Assembly (NCBI GenBank): GCA_014238855.1
Contig: JABAAH010000001.1
Span: 113,886-177,885, forward strand
Source: Planctomycetota bacterium
GTDB lineage: Bacteria; Planctomycetota; Planctomycetia; Pirellulales; UBA1268
Direction: 5' to 3'
Length of the DNA stretch: 64,000 nucleotides
The position numbers and the translations under genes were made by a program. Shown here piece after piece: positions 46,814 through 56,393 of the stretch. Numbering within the stretch: the first letter of the stretch is position 1; each line of letters starts with the position of its first letter. The notes beneath the pieces are model-generated. The model saw only the letters and a program-made list of their open reading frames with translations, did not search any database and was not told the DNA's origin.

Positions 46814-47950
46814 TTACTCTGAAGGCGAATTCAACTGCGTTGCTGCTACACTTTCCGGATAACTATTGACTAGCTTTTCTCTCGTCTCCATTGCGCGAAG
46901 AGGATAGCCTCCTTCCGCCCACAATTTAATCAGTTGCAACAGCGACTCGGCGTGAATATCCGGATTTGTGTTATAGACCAAATCGACCGTAAGGTATGCA
47001 ATCAGTGCCTTTTGATTCTGCTGCATTTCGAGGAACGATTGACCAAGCAGGCTATAGGCCTTACCCACCAACTCTTCCGCCGAGGAGATCGGTACTTCCT
47101 CAGGAAAATCTCGTGAAAGCATTGCCTGAACGAGTGAAACCGCTTCATCAAAACGGCTCAATGCAATGAGGCTGGTCGCCTGACCGAGACACGCCGCCAT
47201 CTTTTCCTGCTCAACACCATTGCTGTCAAGATTTTCCAACTGCAAATTTTCAAATTCAGCAATTGCCTCAAGATGACGGCCTTCAGCCGCTAAACAATTA
47301 CCACCAAGCCTCCTTGCTCGAATCGCCATGAGCGGTGGCCCTTCTATCATTTTGTCATAAAAATTTTTTGCCTTATCAAACTCCCCCAGTGCAACCTCGA
47401 GATCTCCAGCCAATTCAAGTAGTTCGTAATAGTGAATTGAACGCGTAAACTGATCAATCACTCTCTTCACGCGTCTTAGAGCAAAAGGAATTTCTTCAGC
47501 TGTTTTGATCGCAATTCGACCAGATACAACCGCTTGCACGTACGCATATTCACCACGAATCGCGACCGAGCTACTTTTAAGCTGATTCTCATTTATCTCC
47601 TTTACTGCATGAAACGCACTAACAAACTCTTTTTTTACAAGCCGTCGCTTTGCCTCAATTAAACCCTGCGGTTCATCATCGAACTGAATCAACAAGACGT
47701 CCGCAACCCCGATTTCTCGGGGAGCGTCCGTTGAACCTCTTGGGAGCAGACGAACAACTTCTGGTGTCAAAGATTCTATCTTTCCGAATAGTGTTTCATC
47801 ACGGGTAACGACCTGATCAGCTGCATAGACTGGCCTCATATTTAGAAACGCAATGCACCCAAGACAGACCACCATCAGCCGAAGACATTGACCAGTACAC
47901 GTGAGAGCATAGCTTGACCCCATTTCCTGTACCTCGCATTGCATAGTCAT
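46814..47950 (-). CDS. TPR-repeat exported protein of the ExbBD operon
   Basis: A 378-residue protein. An N-terminal hydrophobic segment (about 22-42, ending in Ala-Ala) looks like a signal peptide or anchor. The region about 50-95 has the beta-rich pattern of a short SH3-like domain (Thr-Leu-Phe-Gly-Lys-Ile, Leu-Leu-Ile-Gln-Phe-Asp), which I do not name. TPR-like helices follow from about 100 to 370. Start and preceding stop overlap as ATGA (47947-47950), so it is translationally coupled to the large TPR protein. It probably lies in the periplasm with the ExbBD complex. Confidence 0.75.
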   Translation of the reverse strand: MTMQCEVQEMGSSYALTCTGQCLRLMVVCLGCIAFLNMRPVYAADQVVTRDETLFGKIESLTPEVVRLLPRGSTDAPREIGVADVLLIQFDDEPQGLIEAKRRLVKKEFVSAFHAVKEINENQLKSSSVAIRGEYAYVQAVVSGRIAIKTAEEIPFALRRVKRVIDQFTRSIHYYELLELAGDLEVALGEFDKAKNFYDKMIEGPPLMAIRARRLGGNCLAAEGRHLEAIAEFENLQLENLDSNGVEQEKMAACLGQATSLIALSRFDEAVSLVQAMLSRDFPEEVPISSAEELVGKAYSLLGQSFLEMQQNQKALIAYLTVDLVYNTNPDIHAESLLQLIKLWAEGGYPLRAMETREKLVNSYPESVAATQLNSPSE

Positions 47951-50900
47951 TTTCTACTCTCTGAAATTTTCAGAAACTCTTGCTGTATACCTACACACAA
48001 CATCTCAAATCTTTCTTTGAACACAACACCGCCAAGGCCTGGATGCAATTGAGACTCAATTTTTATATCAGCTTCCGCATCATGCATTAACTGGACTTTC
48101 GTAGCGACATTCGTTTCCTTCTGCGCCCATTCCAATCGGCATGCAGCAAGCCTGAAACGTGACTCGAAATACAGCGTTCGCATGGTTTCAGAGAGATCAC
48201 TACGTTTTCCAAATGCGACTTTTGAAACACGATTTGCGAGCCCTCCCCAACCCCACACGACACTTTCACCAGTTGCTAACATGACGCGACCGCCAGCTAC
48301 AGCTGTACGAAAATACTCTTGTGAATCTTCGAGGCTTGGGGAATCCCTTGCTGCCTTCTGGAATAAATCTGCCGCATCTTGCTGAAGAAATGGTGACTTC
48401 ACATTCTTTTGATCACAAAGAATAACTCGCATTTGCTTGACAGCCTCACCCCACTGACCAAGACTCGATCTCACCGTGACGAGTTCTCGCCGCCACGAAG
48501 TCTGTGTATTGCCCTGCAGTTCATTGCTCACTAGAATCTGTTCGATTGTGGCCGCTGATTGCTCGAGAAAGAACTTTCGCTTGGCATCACGAACACCTGC
48601 AACGAGCACATCGTCTGTGCCGATCACGTCATAAGAAACCCCAAGCCGACCGAAACTAAGAGCCACCCACGACATAACCTCTATTTGATGCGTAGCATCT
48701 TTCACAAAGCCCAATAGCTCCCCGATTAATTCCGCCTCATCCCCCGATATCTCTTGTACTAGACGTGCCGAACTATCTGGCTCTTTACGCTCTTGCATCG
48801 CGTTGATGATCTTTTCCACAAGCGCAACGCATGTCCCAACAAGCCGAAGACGTGCTTCTTGACTCGAAGACACATTCGTCGAAAGGACATCGAATGACTG
48901 ACGAGCCAAGTCATATCGCCCAACTTTTACAAAACCTTCAAGACACGCTCGCAAGCCGGGCTCGTAAACTGGTCTCGGGAGTTTTATAGAAGCATCTCGA
49001 AGCACATGCCATGGCCCATACTTCACCTGATTGAGGAGTAAGAATAAATCAAAAGAGTCCTCATCTATACTAGACACAGCAATCTCACAACGAGCGATTG
49101 CCGCAGCGACTGCAACTTCCAAGGCCGTACCCTGCAATACACTTCTTGTATCAATTCCTAGCAAACCTTCATCCAGAATACGGATTGCCTGTCGGGTGCA
49201 TTCACTTCGTGACAGGCCTGTCGTTCCAGCCTGTTCGTCAGCCATTTTTTGGCAGAGATGCCACATCGACACCCCACCATGCAACAGCACTTCATCTCGT
49301 CGAGGGCCGCCTTCTGCGAGGCCCTGAACCACAGCGATGATACCTTCAAAACTTCCTTTCCTAACTGCAAGATCTATGCTCAAATCTGCAGCGTCTACAG
49401 AACATTGATCACGAGGCCAGCGATGCAAAATGTACGAGGCCATGTCACCCATTTGTGCAACAGCATCATTACCCCAGTTAGTGTTCTTTTGTTCTGACAA
49501 CGCCTGCCACGTGGCTAATGTGAGAATAGCTGCTTGTTTGCTAATGGGATCAAACGACGAGTTCTTCGTAAGCCATTCACCTAACGACACCGCCTCGTGA
49601 TACCGCTTATCCTCATAAAAAAGAAGTGCCAACTGATACCGTAAAAGTGAAAGTTGCTCAAGCTTTTGCCCTTCATCTTCAGCTGACTTGGCTGGTGCTA
49701 TACTCAATATCTGTTGAAGTTCTGCAAGAGCTTCAGACCGTTTAGAATCTGTTGGATTCTTGCGATACTGTGCCAGAACTTCCTCTGCATGCTGATATAA
49801 AGCAATGAATCTCTGACTAAGTCGCCCAGCGATGGCTGCATCCTTCCGCCCTAATTTTTCCAGTAATCTGCGTGCCGATGGAGCATGGACACCTGCAGTT
49901 TTAGCAACGTCACGAGCAAGAATCCGTATGTCAGCCAGCAGGGTATCACGTGTTGATTTTGAAGTTGTTGGCGACGCCTCAAAGCGTCGCCATAGAAGTT
50001 CGGCGGTATGGCACTTCATTGACAACGCATCGGGATCAGAGAGAGAGGCTGCGCTATCACTGAGCACAAATTGCCGAAGACGCTCGTCAAAGCCTTCATC
50101 ATCTCCATGATTTGGCGTACTTAACCAGATAGAAAGCAACGCATCAACTGCTTTAACTCGTAACTGATAGATCAGTCCTTTCGAACTAGGTAGCTTGGTA
50201 ATCTCAAGAAGAACTTCCTGCCCTTCTTTTTCTCGTCCCAGTACAAGAAGTGTTTTTCCTTCCTCAAGCCTTGCCCAGAGTCCTGCAGAACGATTTGGTA
50301 TGGCTTCATATACATCGCGATACCTTTGTAGAGCATGCTCAAGGCTCTGCTCCCATTCTTCCGAATGTTGTTCAAAACATGCAGCCATTTCTGAAAATGA
50401 CTCAGCAGCAAGTAGCTGCACCTGCATTTGACGACCGCGTAATGACTCCCGGCTTTGCTCAAATTGAGTAAGTGCACGCCGGTCATCAGGTGTAATTAAT
50501 CGCTGTTTTCGATATGTACGAATAATCTTTTCAACATCTTCAATTTCATTCTCTACAGCCTTGAGTGCCGTCTGACCTGGCCTCGGCCCAACGAATATAT
50601 CGACTGCCAATACAAAGTATTCATGCGCCTTGCTGAAATCCTTGTACTCGGTGGATGCCGCGTTTTGATAGAGCCTTCCCATGTCGAGAAAGACCATGCC
50701 TAACTGGAACGTCGCATCTGTCAGAAGCGATTGTTCTTGCTGTTCCTCGAGGAGGTGTTCCAACTCTTTTCTTGCTTCCTCATAGGCTCGTATCCTTTGC
50801 AACCAGCCTGAAGATTCACGAACGCTGGCCACCCTTTCGATAGCCCGCAACAAAGGAATTTTTATTCGAAATGAATTTGAAATCCCCTTATCCTGCACCA

Positions 50901-51147
50901 GTTTGTCGAGCACGAAAACTGCAGTATCGTGATAGCCTTTTTCTCCAAGAGCTGTGATCAATTGTGAAGATGAGTACTCCACAATCGTTTCTGCCAAAAC
51001 AATTTCAGTAAACGAGTAAATTGACAGCAGAAAGACCACTGACGAAAGCAAAAACCGTCCAGCACTGTGGCTGATTGAGCGGATCCGATACACAGTCTTC
51101 TCTGACACTTTCCTCATTGCATCTGGCACCATTTCGCCAACAGTCAC
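47947..51147 (-). CDS. Large TPR-repeat exported protein of the ExbBD operon
   Basis: A 1066-residue protein with a hydrophobic leader at about 31-53 after a 30-residue basic N-terminus, then helical TPR-like repeats to the end. No enzyme motif is visible. I kept the GTG start at 51147, but ATGs at 51132 and 51117 would shorten the n-region and are as plausible. It is the first gene of the TPR-TPR-exbB-exbD-exbD operon and may form a scaffold for an envelope process. I do not know its substrate. Confidence 0.72.
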   Translation of the reverse strand: MTVGEMVPDAMRKVSEKTVYRIRSISHSAGRFLLSSVVFLLSIYSFTEIVLAETIVEYSSSQLITALGEKGYHDTAVFVLDKLVQDKGISNSFRIKIPLLRAIERVASVRESSGWLQRIRAYEEARKELEHLLEEQQEQSLLTDATFQLGMVFLDMGRLYQNAASTEYKDFSKAHEYFVLAVDIFVGPRPGQTALKAVENEIEDVEKIIRTYRKQRLITPDDRRALTQFEQSRESLRGRQMQVQLLAAESFSEMAACFEQHSEEWEQSLEHALQRYRDVYEAIPNRSAGLWARLEEGKTLLVLGREKEGQEVLLEITKLPSSKGLIYQLRVKAVDALLSIWLSTPNHGDDEGFDERLRQFVLSDSAASLSDPDALSMKCHTAELLWRRFEASPTTSKSTRDTLLADIRILARDVAKTAGVHAPSARRLLEKLGRKDAAIAGRLSQRFIALYQHAEEVLAQYRKNPTDSKRSEALAELQQILSIAPAKSAEDEGQKLEQLSLLRYQLALLFYEDKRYHEAVSLGEWLTKNSSFDPISKQAAILTLATWQALSEQKNTNWGNDAVAQMGDMASYILHRWPRDQCSVDAADLSIDLAVRKGSFEGIIAVVQGLAEGGPRRDEVLLHGGVSMWHLCQKMADEQAGTTGLSRSECTRQAIRILDEGLLGIDTRSVLQGTALEVAVAAAIARCEIAVSSIDEDSFDLFLLLNQVKYGPWHVLRDASIKLPRPVYEPGLRACLEGFVKVGRYDLARQSFDVLSTNVSSSQEARLRLVGTCVALVEKIINAMQERKEPDSSARLVQEISGDEAELIGELLGFVKDATHQIEVMSWVALSFGRLGVSYDVIGTDDVLVAGVRDAKRKFFLEQSAATIEQILVSNELQGNTQTSWRRELVTVRSSLGQWGEAVKQMRVILCDQKNVKSPFLQQDAADLFQKAARDSPSLEDSQEYFRTAVAGGRVMLATGESVVWGWGGLANRVSKVAFGKRSDLSETMRTLYFESRFRLAACRLEWAQKETNVATKVQLMHDAEADIKIESQLHPGLGGVVFKERFEMLCVGIQQEFLKISESRK

Positions 51148-51198
51148 TTTATTTTGAACAACTGCCGCAGCTACTAGATAAGAACCAGAACGTTTACA

Positions 51199-52848
51199 TT
51201 ATCTTCGTTCTGAACTATTTGAACCGGCAGATAACCAATAAGGAAGCTCTCCTGCCTTCGGCAATTTACATACTTTTGCAGAATGTATCCCTTCACAGGT
51301 ACGTACTTTTGACAGCGAATCTTCCGATGGCTCCTGATCGAGACTTAGAACACCAATAGCATCGCCGCCAGGTGCTGCGCGTCCTACTGTCATCTGTGCA
51401 ATATTAACCCCAGTCCCACCAAAAGCCGTACCAACATTTCCTATGATTCCAGGAACATCCTCATGCATGAAGATGAGAAGTGTTCCGTCGAGATATGCCT
51501 CCAGACGATGTCCTTCAAGCTGAACGAGTCTGGGCATTGATCGGCCAAAAAGAGTCCCTGCTGCACGATGAACATGATCACCAACAACAAGGTCAACAGC
51601 CACTACTGAACTAAATGCTCCTGGATCTGTTCTGCTCTGTTCCACAAGCTCGATCCCTCGCTCACGTAATAACATTTCTGCATTGATGATGTTGACATCT
51701 TCGAGCGCTGTTTCAAGCAAGCCTGCAGCAAACGCAGCTGTAATGAGACGTGTATTACGGGACGCAATTTCTCCTCTGTACGCAATCGAAACAGCTTTTG
51801 GCGGCTGATCGTCAAGCTGAGACAACAAAACACCAAGTCTCCAACCAAGATCAAGAAAACCACGGAGTGCTTCAAGATCTGCGGGGTCAATCGGGCTTGA
51901 GTTCACCGAGTGACGAATAGTACCTGTTCGTAAAAAATCCGTGAGCAGATTAACTCCCTCAATAGCCACCTGTGATTGCGCCTCCTCGGTGCTAGCGCCA
52001 AGATGTGGCGTTACGAGGACATCTGATCGACCAAAAAGAGGACTCTCTGTACATGGTTCTGTTTCAAAAACATCAAGTGCAACTCCGGCAAGCACACCAC
52101 TTTCCAGACCCTCGAGCAATGCCTCTTCGTCATAAATTCCACCTCGCGCACAGTTGACCAGCCGAACTCCGGGTTTGAGCAAGGACAACTCCTCTTTACC
52201 AATTAAATGGCGAGTATCATCTGTAAGCGGGGTGTGAACGGTTAAGTAATCAAGTTCCGGCAGCATTTCCCGAACACTTCCAAACAATTCAACGCCAAGC
52301 TCACCAGCTCTCTCTGCTGCTAGAAATGGGTCATAGACAATCACTCGCATATCGAAAGCACGAGCACGACTAGCTACGGCTTGTCCGATACGTCCCATGC
52401 CAACAATACCGAGGGTCTTGCCTGCTAACTGAACCCCCATGTACTTGCTTCTATCCCAGCGATTTTCACGAAGGCTTGCATCGGCGGGAGCAACATTTCT
52501 TGAAAGCGCTAAAAGCAACGTAAACGCATGCTCAGCCGTACTTACAGTGTTTCCCGCCGGGGTATTCATGACAACAATTCCCTGGCGAGTCGCCGCATGC
52601 TTGTCAATGTTATCTGTACCAACTCCAGCACGGACAATGGCACGAAGGCGATGATTTCCTGCGAGCACGTCTGCCGTTATTTTAACCCCACTTCGACAAA
52701 TAGCGCCGTCATGATTGGCCAGTGCTTCCTTTAATTCTTGACCAGACAGACCTGTCTTGACCTCATAAGAAATCCCTAATCGGCCAGCCGCATCAAGGAG
52801 AGAAAGCCCATCGGGGCTGAGTTTATCGAGCACAATTATCGATGGCAT
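51199..52848 (-). CDS. serA: D-3-phosphoglycerate dehydrogenase
   Basis: First step of serine synthesis, oxidising 3-phosphoglycerate with NAD. The 549-residue protein has the catalytic and NAD domains (GMGRIGQAVASRARAF near 150), the catalytic Arg in NCARGG and His in TPHLGAST, then the ASB domain (about 325-455) and a C-terminal ACT domain (LLIFMHEDVPGIIGNVG), as in the long type I form. ATG 52848 fits; the GTG at 52878 is not needed. serC lies 137 bases upstream on the same strand, so the two probably form a serine-biosynthesis operon. Confidence 0.95.
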   Translation of the reverse strand: MPSIIVLDKLSPDGLSLLDAAGRLGISYEVKTGLSGQELKEALANHDGAICRSGVKITADVLAGNHRLRAIVRAGVGTDNIDKHAATRQGIVVMNTPAGNTVSTAEHAFTLLLALSRNVAPADASLRENRWDRSKYMGVQLAGKTLGIVGMGRIGQAVASRARAFDMRVIVYDPFLAAERAGELGVELFGSVREMLPELDYLTVHTPLTDDTRHLIGKEELSLLKPGVRLVNCARGGIYDEEALLEGLESGVLAGVALDVFETEPCTESPLFGRSDVLVTPHLGASTEEAQSQVAIEGVNLLTDFLRTGTIRHSVNSSPIDPADLEALRGFLDLGWRLGVLLSQLDDQPPKAVSIAYRGEIASRNTRLITAAFAAGLLETALEDVNIINAEMLLRERGIELVEQSRTDPGAFSSVVAVDLVVGDHVHRAAGTLFGRSMPRLVQLEGHRLEAYLDGTLLIFMHEDVPGIIGNVGTAFGGTGVNIAQMTVGRAAPGGDAIGVLSLDQEPSEDSLSKVRTCEGIHSAKVCKLPKAGELPYWLSAGSNSSERR

Positions 52849-52985
52849 AGTTTGTTTGCACCTGGGCGAGACCAGCACTCCTTAAGTAGGTAGTAGGGAC
52901 CACAACTAATTTTTAAAAGACGAGACAAAAGCCTTATTGACCTGTGTTATTAATAATTCATATCGACAGCACCAACGAACAATAA

Positions 52986-54089
52986 CTACCCGTGCGAGCT
53001 TTTAAAATCGCTCATAAATTGGCATAACGCATCAACACCTTCTTCTGGCATAGCATTATAAATACTTGCACGAATACCACCCACCGAGCGATGCCCCTTG
53101 AGGTCGGAAAGACCCTCTGCTGCGGCGTTCTTGACAAAGGCAGCTTCAAGTTCCTCTGACGGAAGACGAAACGTCACGTTCATAATTGAGCGGCTTGCAG
53201 GGCTTGAATGTCCTCTGAAAAACCCTTCTGAGGAGTCAATGACGCCATACACTTTACTAGCCTTCGTCGCATTGCGTGCTGCAATATGCTCCAACCCACC
53301 AACGTCCTTGAGAATCCACTCACATACAAGCCCAAGGATATACACCGCGAAAACTGGAGGCGTATTCGGCCTTGACCCTTTCTCCACAAATGTCTGGTAG
53401 TTCAGCATAGATGGCAATTCTTCTTGTGATCGAGAGAGCAGATCACGACGAACGACTGCAACAGTGACTCCGGCAATCCCAGCATTTTTCTGGGCACAAG
53501 CGTACAGCATCCCATAGTTTGAAATATCTACTGGTCGAGAGAGAAAGTCGCTTGATGCATCACAAATCAGCGGAACATTTTGAAACGTTGGAAGTGCCTG
53601 CCACTGCACTCCTTGAATTGTCTCGTTACTCGTAACGTGGAGATACGCTGGGTTCTTCGAAAGTGTGATTTCTTCAGCAACAGGCAACCGGTCATAACCA
53701 TTCTCGGCGCCATCCCAAGCAACATGCGAATTGCCAATTCGGCTGGCCTCTTTAAGACCACTTTTTCCCCATGTTCCTGTGACAATGTAGTTGGCTTCAC
53801 CTGAATGACCGGCAAGGAAATTCATCGGCACCATAGAAAATTGAAGGCTCGCGCCTCCCTGTAGCAATACAACCTCATGATCTTCACCAACACCCAGAAG
53901 ACTTTTAAGATTTGACAGGGTATTTTCAAGTATTTTATCGAAGGCCTTGCTTCGATGGCTAATCTCGAGCACCGATGCGCCTACACCCGGTAGGGATAGC
54001 AATTCGTCTTGGGCCTTTTCAAGCACTGGCAATGGTAACACTGCAGGCCCTGCTGAAAAGTTAAATACCCTATCAGCAACCCTCGCCAT
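52986..54089 (-). CDS. serC: Phosphoserine aminotransferase
   Basis: PLP enzyme making phosphoserine from 3-phosphohydroxypyruvate and glutamate. The 367-residue protein has the N-terminal NFSAGPAVLP, the cofactor lysine K201 in CAQKNAG, and the C-terminal GHRSVGGIRASIYNAM motif. The ATG at 54089 has GGAGG five bases upstream, so I rejected the longer ORF from 54140. Phosphoserine phosphatase (serB) is not in the window. Confidence 0.95.
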   Translation of the reverse strand: MARVADRVFNFSAGPAVLPLPVLEKAQDELLSLPGVGASVLEISHRSKAFDKILENTLSNLKSLLGVGEDHEVVLLQGGASLQFSMVPMNFLAGHSGEANYIVTGTWGKSGLKEASRIGNSHVAWDGAENGYDRLPVAEEITLSKNPAYLHVTSNETIQGVQWQALPTFQNVPLICDASSDFLSRPVDISNYGMLYACAQKNAGIAGVTVAVVRRDLLSRSQEELPSMLNYQTFVEKGSRPNTPPVFAVYILGLVCEWILKDVGGLEHIAARNATKASKVYGVIDSSEGFFRGHSSPASRSIMNVTFRLPSEELEAAFVKNAAAEGLSDLKGHRSVGGIRASIYNAMPEEGVDALCQFMSDFKSSHG

Positions 54090-54291
54090 GAATTCCTCCG
54101 TCGCTGCCTGCTTGTAAATCGAACCAACACCCACCGGCATACCGTAGGCATGATTTCGCTCATAGTCTCACGAACACTCGCTCGAAAACACCTTCTTGGA
54201 GGAGTTCCGGTGAAGAGCGTAAGAAAACTCTTCTCTTTAGATTACGGCCCATCTACCCACATGGTCAACGGGCTGCTGTTTCTAAGCCGAA

Positions 54292-55029
54292 TCATTGAGG
54301 AGAGTAAGAGGATCCACCAACTGGAGGCGCAATCGCGATAACTGCCGAGGGACCACTTGATGAAAGGGTTGCAACTTTCGCAGCAACGGTTGGCTGATTC
54401 CGGTCTAATTCGAGGGCCTTTGAATAGTTAACGAGGGCCTGCTGCGTATCGCCCGAAGACTCTCTAATTTGCCCGAGCGCAACAAGTGCCCTTGGGTTCT
54501 CTGGGTCAATCGAAACGGCATCAATCAAGTAGTTTTCAGCATCGAGGTCATCTCCTTGCTCGTGACAAAGACGAGCAAGTTCAATTCTGGGCTCAGGGTT
54601 CGCCGGCTGTCTTGCAGCCCATTGTTCAAGTTGCGTCGCTGCATCTCCGGTACGTCCGGTTTCGACGAGCAAGACAGCGAGACCTCGCTGACACGCTGCG
54701 TGATCTGGGTCTCTTGCTAAGCAAAGGTGATAATACTGCTCGGCGGTCTGAAGATCACCAGCCTGACCGAAAAGCTTTGACTGCTGATGGTATGTAGCAC
54801 CAAGGTTATAAAAACAATCTGCATTCCCAGGCTGCTTTTCAAGAGCTCTCTGAAACGAATTCGCTGCACCGAGATAATTACCCTGCTCATAGAGGGCAAC
54901 GCCTTGATTTGAATCAGAGTTTACAAATCGGCCACAGCCGCTATTCGGAACTAAGAGACATATGACCACAACAGATATGCTTGGCACTCCAGGAAAAAAC
55001 AACCCGTCTCGCAAAGTACTGTGCTCCAT
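54292..55029 (-). CDS. TPR-repeat lipoprotein
   Basis: A 245-residue protein with an N-terminal hydrophobic region (about 16-28) ending in Asn-Ser-Gly-Cys (C32), a probable lipidation site, and then about five TPR units (about 40-230) with the typical Tyr-x-Leu-Gly and Ala-Leu-Glu-Leu patterns. The end is a Pro/Ser/Gly-rich tail. The likely location is the outer leaflet of the inner membrane or the outer membrane; partner unknown. It lies on the same strand upstream of serC after a gap of about 200 bases. Confidence 0.8.
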   Translation of the reverse strand: MEHSTLRDGLFFPGVPSISVVVICLLVPNSGCGRFVNSDSNQGVALYEQGNYLGAANSFQRALEKQPGNADCFYNLGATYHQQSKLFGQAGDLQTAEQYYHLCLARDPDHAACQRGLAVLLVETGRTGDAATQLEQWAARQPANPEPRIELARLCHEQGDDLDAENYLIDAVSIDPENPRALVALGQIRESSGDTQQALVNYSKALELDRNQPTVAAKVATLSSSGPSAVIAIAPPVGGSSYSPQ

Positions 55030-55131
55030 GACTCTTTAACAACATGTATAGCTCATGGAGAGAGGATATCGGGTGCCACTTCCCTGGGGCAATATCGAAT
55101 GTTTTCCCCTAAAAGCTGACAACCGAGCCGT

Positions 55132-55347
55132 TCACTCGGCTGCAGCACAAAGAGGCATTACCCGCACATACCCAAGAGAACGCAGCACCGTAAGTATCTC
55201 ACTGCACGTAGGAAATCGTCGTCCACTTGTCATTTTATATTTTTCGAGGGCCTGCATAAATTCCACTTCTGCGCCGTCGTACTCTCGCTCACACGTGGCT
55301 GGATCAATGGCCCGTGTCTTGGAAGCTATTTCTTTTTCATCTAGCAT
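55132..55347 (-). CDS. Small conserved protein
   Basis: A 71-residue soluble protein with an acidic N-terminal helix and the segment Tyr-Lys-Met-Thr-Ser-Gly-Arg-Arg-Phe-Pro-Thr-Cys-Ser-Glu (37-50) followed by a Val-Leu-Arg-Ser-Leu-Gly-Tyr stretch. I have seen this Gly-Arg-x-Phe-Pro-Thr-x-Ser-Glu-x-Leu pattern in short planctomycete proteins. No function is assigned. The start at 55347 is ATG with no obvious Shine-Dalgarno site. Confidence 0.6.
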   Translation of the reverse strand: MLDEKEIASKTRAIDPATCEREYDGAEVEFMQALEKYKMTSGRRFPTCSEILTVLRSLGYVRVMPLCAAAE

Positions 55348-55576
55348 CGAATCATTTCCCGAGGGTTATTCTCTTAAAACTTCTTACTATGCCTGGTGCT
55401 GCAAATGGTTCACCATCATTTGGACCTGATGCGATCAATCAAAAGGATCGTACCGGTCGGCTAAGAAGTATTGCTCATTCCGACAAGTGCGGGCAGGCAA
55501 AATAGAGATTTTTTTAAGAAAAGTCGGATTGTGTCGCTTGCAACAAAAAGAGCGATCGTGAATTGCGACTGCCGAA

Positions 55577-56212
55577 CTACCGATTACCAAAGTATTTCCG
55601 GAGTGCATCTGCTGCCGCGTCCCGGCTTGAACCATCTGACTTGTTCGATTTTGGTAAATTTCCTGGTTTTGAACGAGATTCGAGGATTTCTTCAACCGCT
55701 TTCCCGTGGGAAGAGTCGTCTTTTTCGTCAACAACCTGAGTAGACGAAATCATAGTTGTTTCAGCCGCGTCCTTACCCTTCTGACCGCTTGACCCATGAA
55801 CAACCGCAGAATCGTCATCTGCAGCTTCTAGCGAGCGAGTCGTATCATGCATACCGACGGGATCATCGCCTCCAAGCAGTAGTCTGGATATATCTTCCTC
55901 GGTTTCCAATTTCGGCTCAGCTGCAATCGCCACCTTGAGTTCCAAGGAGCCCACACGAACGAGGTCTCCATCGGCCAGTTGTTTTGGCTCGCTAAGTTGC
56001 AAGCCGTTCACAAAGGTACCGTTTCTACTACGGAGATCTTCCGCCCAGAGAACTTCATCTCTTTTGATGATCGCGCAATGTTTTCGACTGACCTCTTCGC
56101 TCAGAGGACGCAGATCACATTCTTCTGCACGACCGATAAGTAATTTGTCCCGTTTCATGGAAATCGCACGTCCGGCACGTTTGCCGGATGCAATTACTAA
56201 TTTGGCAATCAT
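55577..56212 (-). CDS. FHA-domain protein
   Basis: Phosphothreonine-binding signalling module. The 211-residue protein has one FHA domain (about 22-95) with the conserved Gly27-Arg28, the SRKHC motif (42-46) and the NGTFVNG motif (64-70). The C-terminal half (100-195) is acidic and Ser/Asp-rich, likely disordered, with Thr-Thr and Ser-Ser pairs that could be phosphorylated, and it ends in a short amphipathic helix (AAADALRKYFGNR). No kinase or phosphatase gene is adjacent. Probably cytoplasmic. Confidence 0.88.
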   Translation of the reverse strand: MIAKLVIASGKRAGRAISMKRDKLLIGRAEECDLRPLSEEVSRKHCAIIKRDEVLWAEDLRSRNGTFVNGLQLSEPKQLADGDLVRVGSLELKVAIAAEPKLETEEDISRLLLGGDDPVGMHDTTRSLEAADDDSAVVHGSSGQKGKDAAETTMISSTQVVDEKDDSSHGKAVEEILESRSKPGNLPKSNKSDGSSRDAAADALRKYFGNR

Positions 56213-56344
56213 ACGACCTAACTCGATAATGACTCATGTTCCAAACCCCAAGTACGAACCAAAATGATCGGGACAATATATAAACCTTTGGTCCGACTGG
56301 TTAACGGTATCAATTAACATCCATAAAGTCCAGCCAGAACGAGA

Positions 56345-56365
56345 GCCACCCCCCAAAGCGGTGGC
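56345..56365 (-). terminator. GC-rich hairpin downstream of lipM
   Basis: GCCACC (56345-56350) and GGTGGC (56360-56365) form a six-base stem about 30 bases beyond the lipM stop. No T run follows on the minus strand, so it is a structural candidate only. Confidence 0.3.
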
Positions 56366-56393
56366 ACGATAGCATCGACTTTTCTCATTTTTT

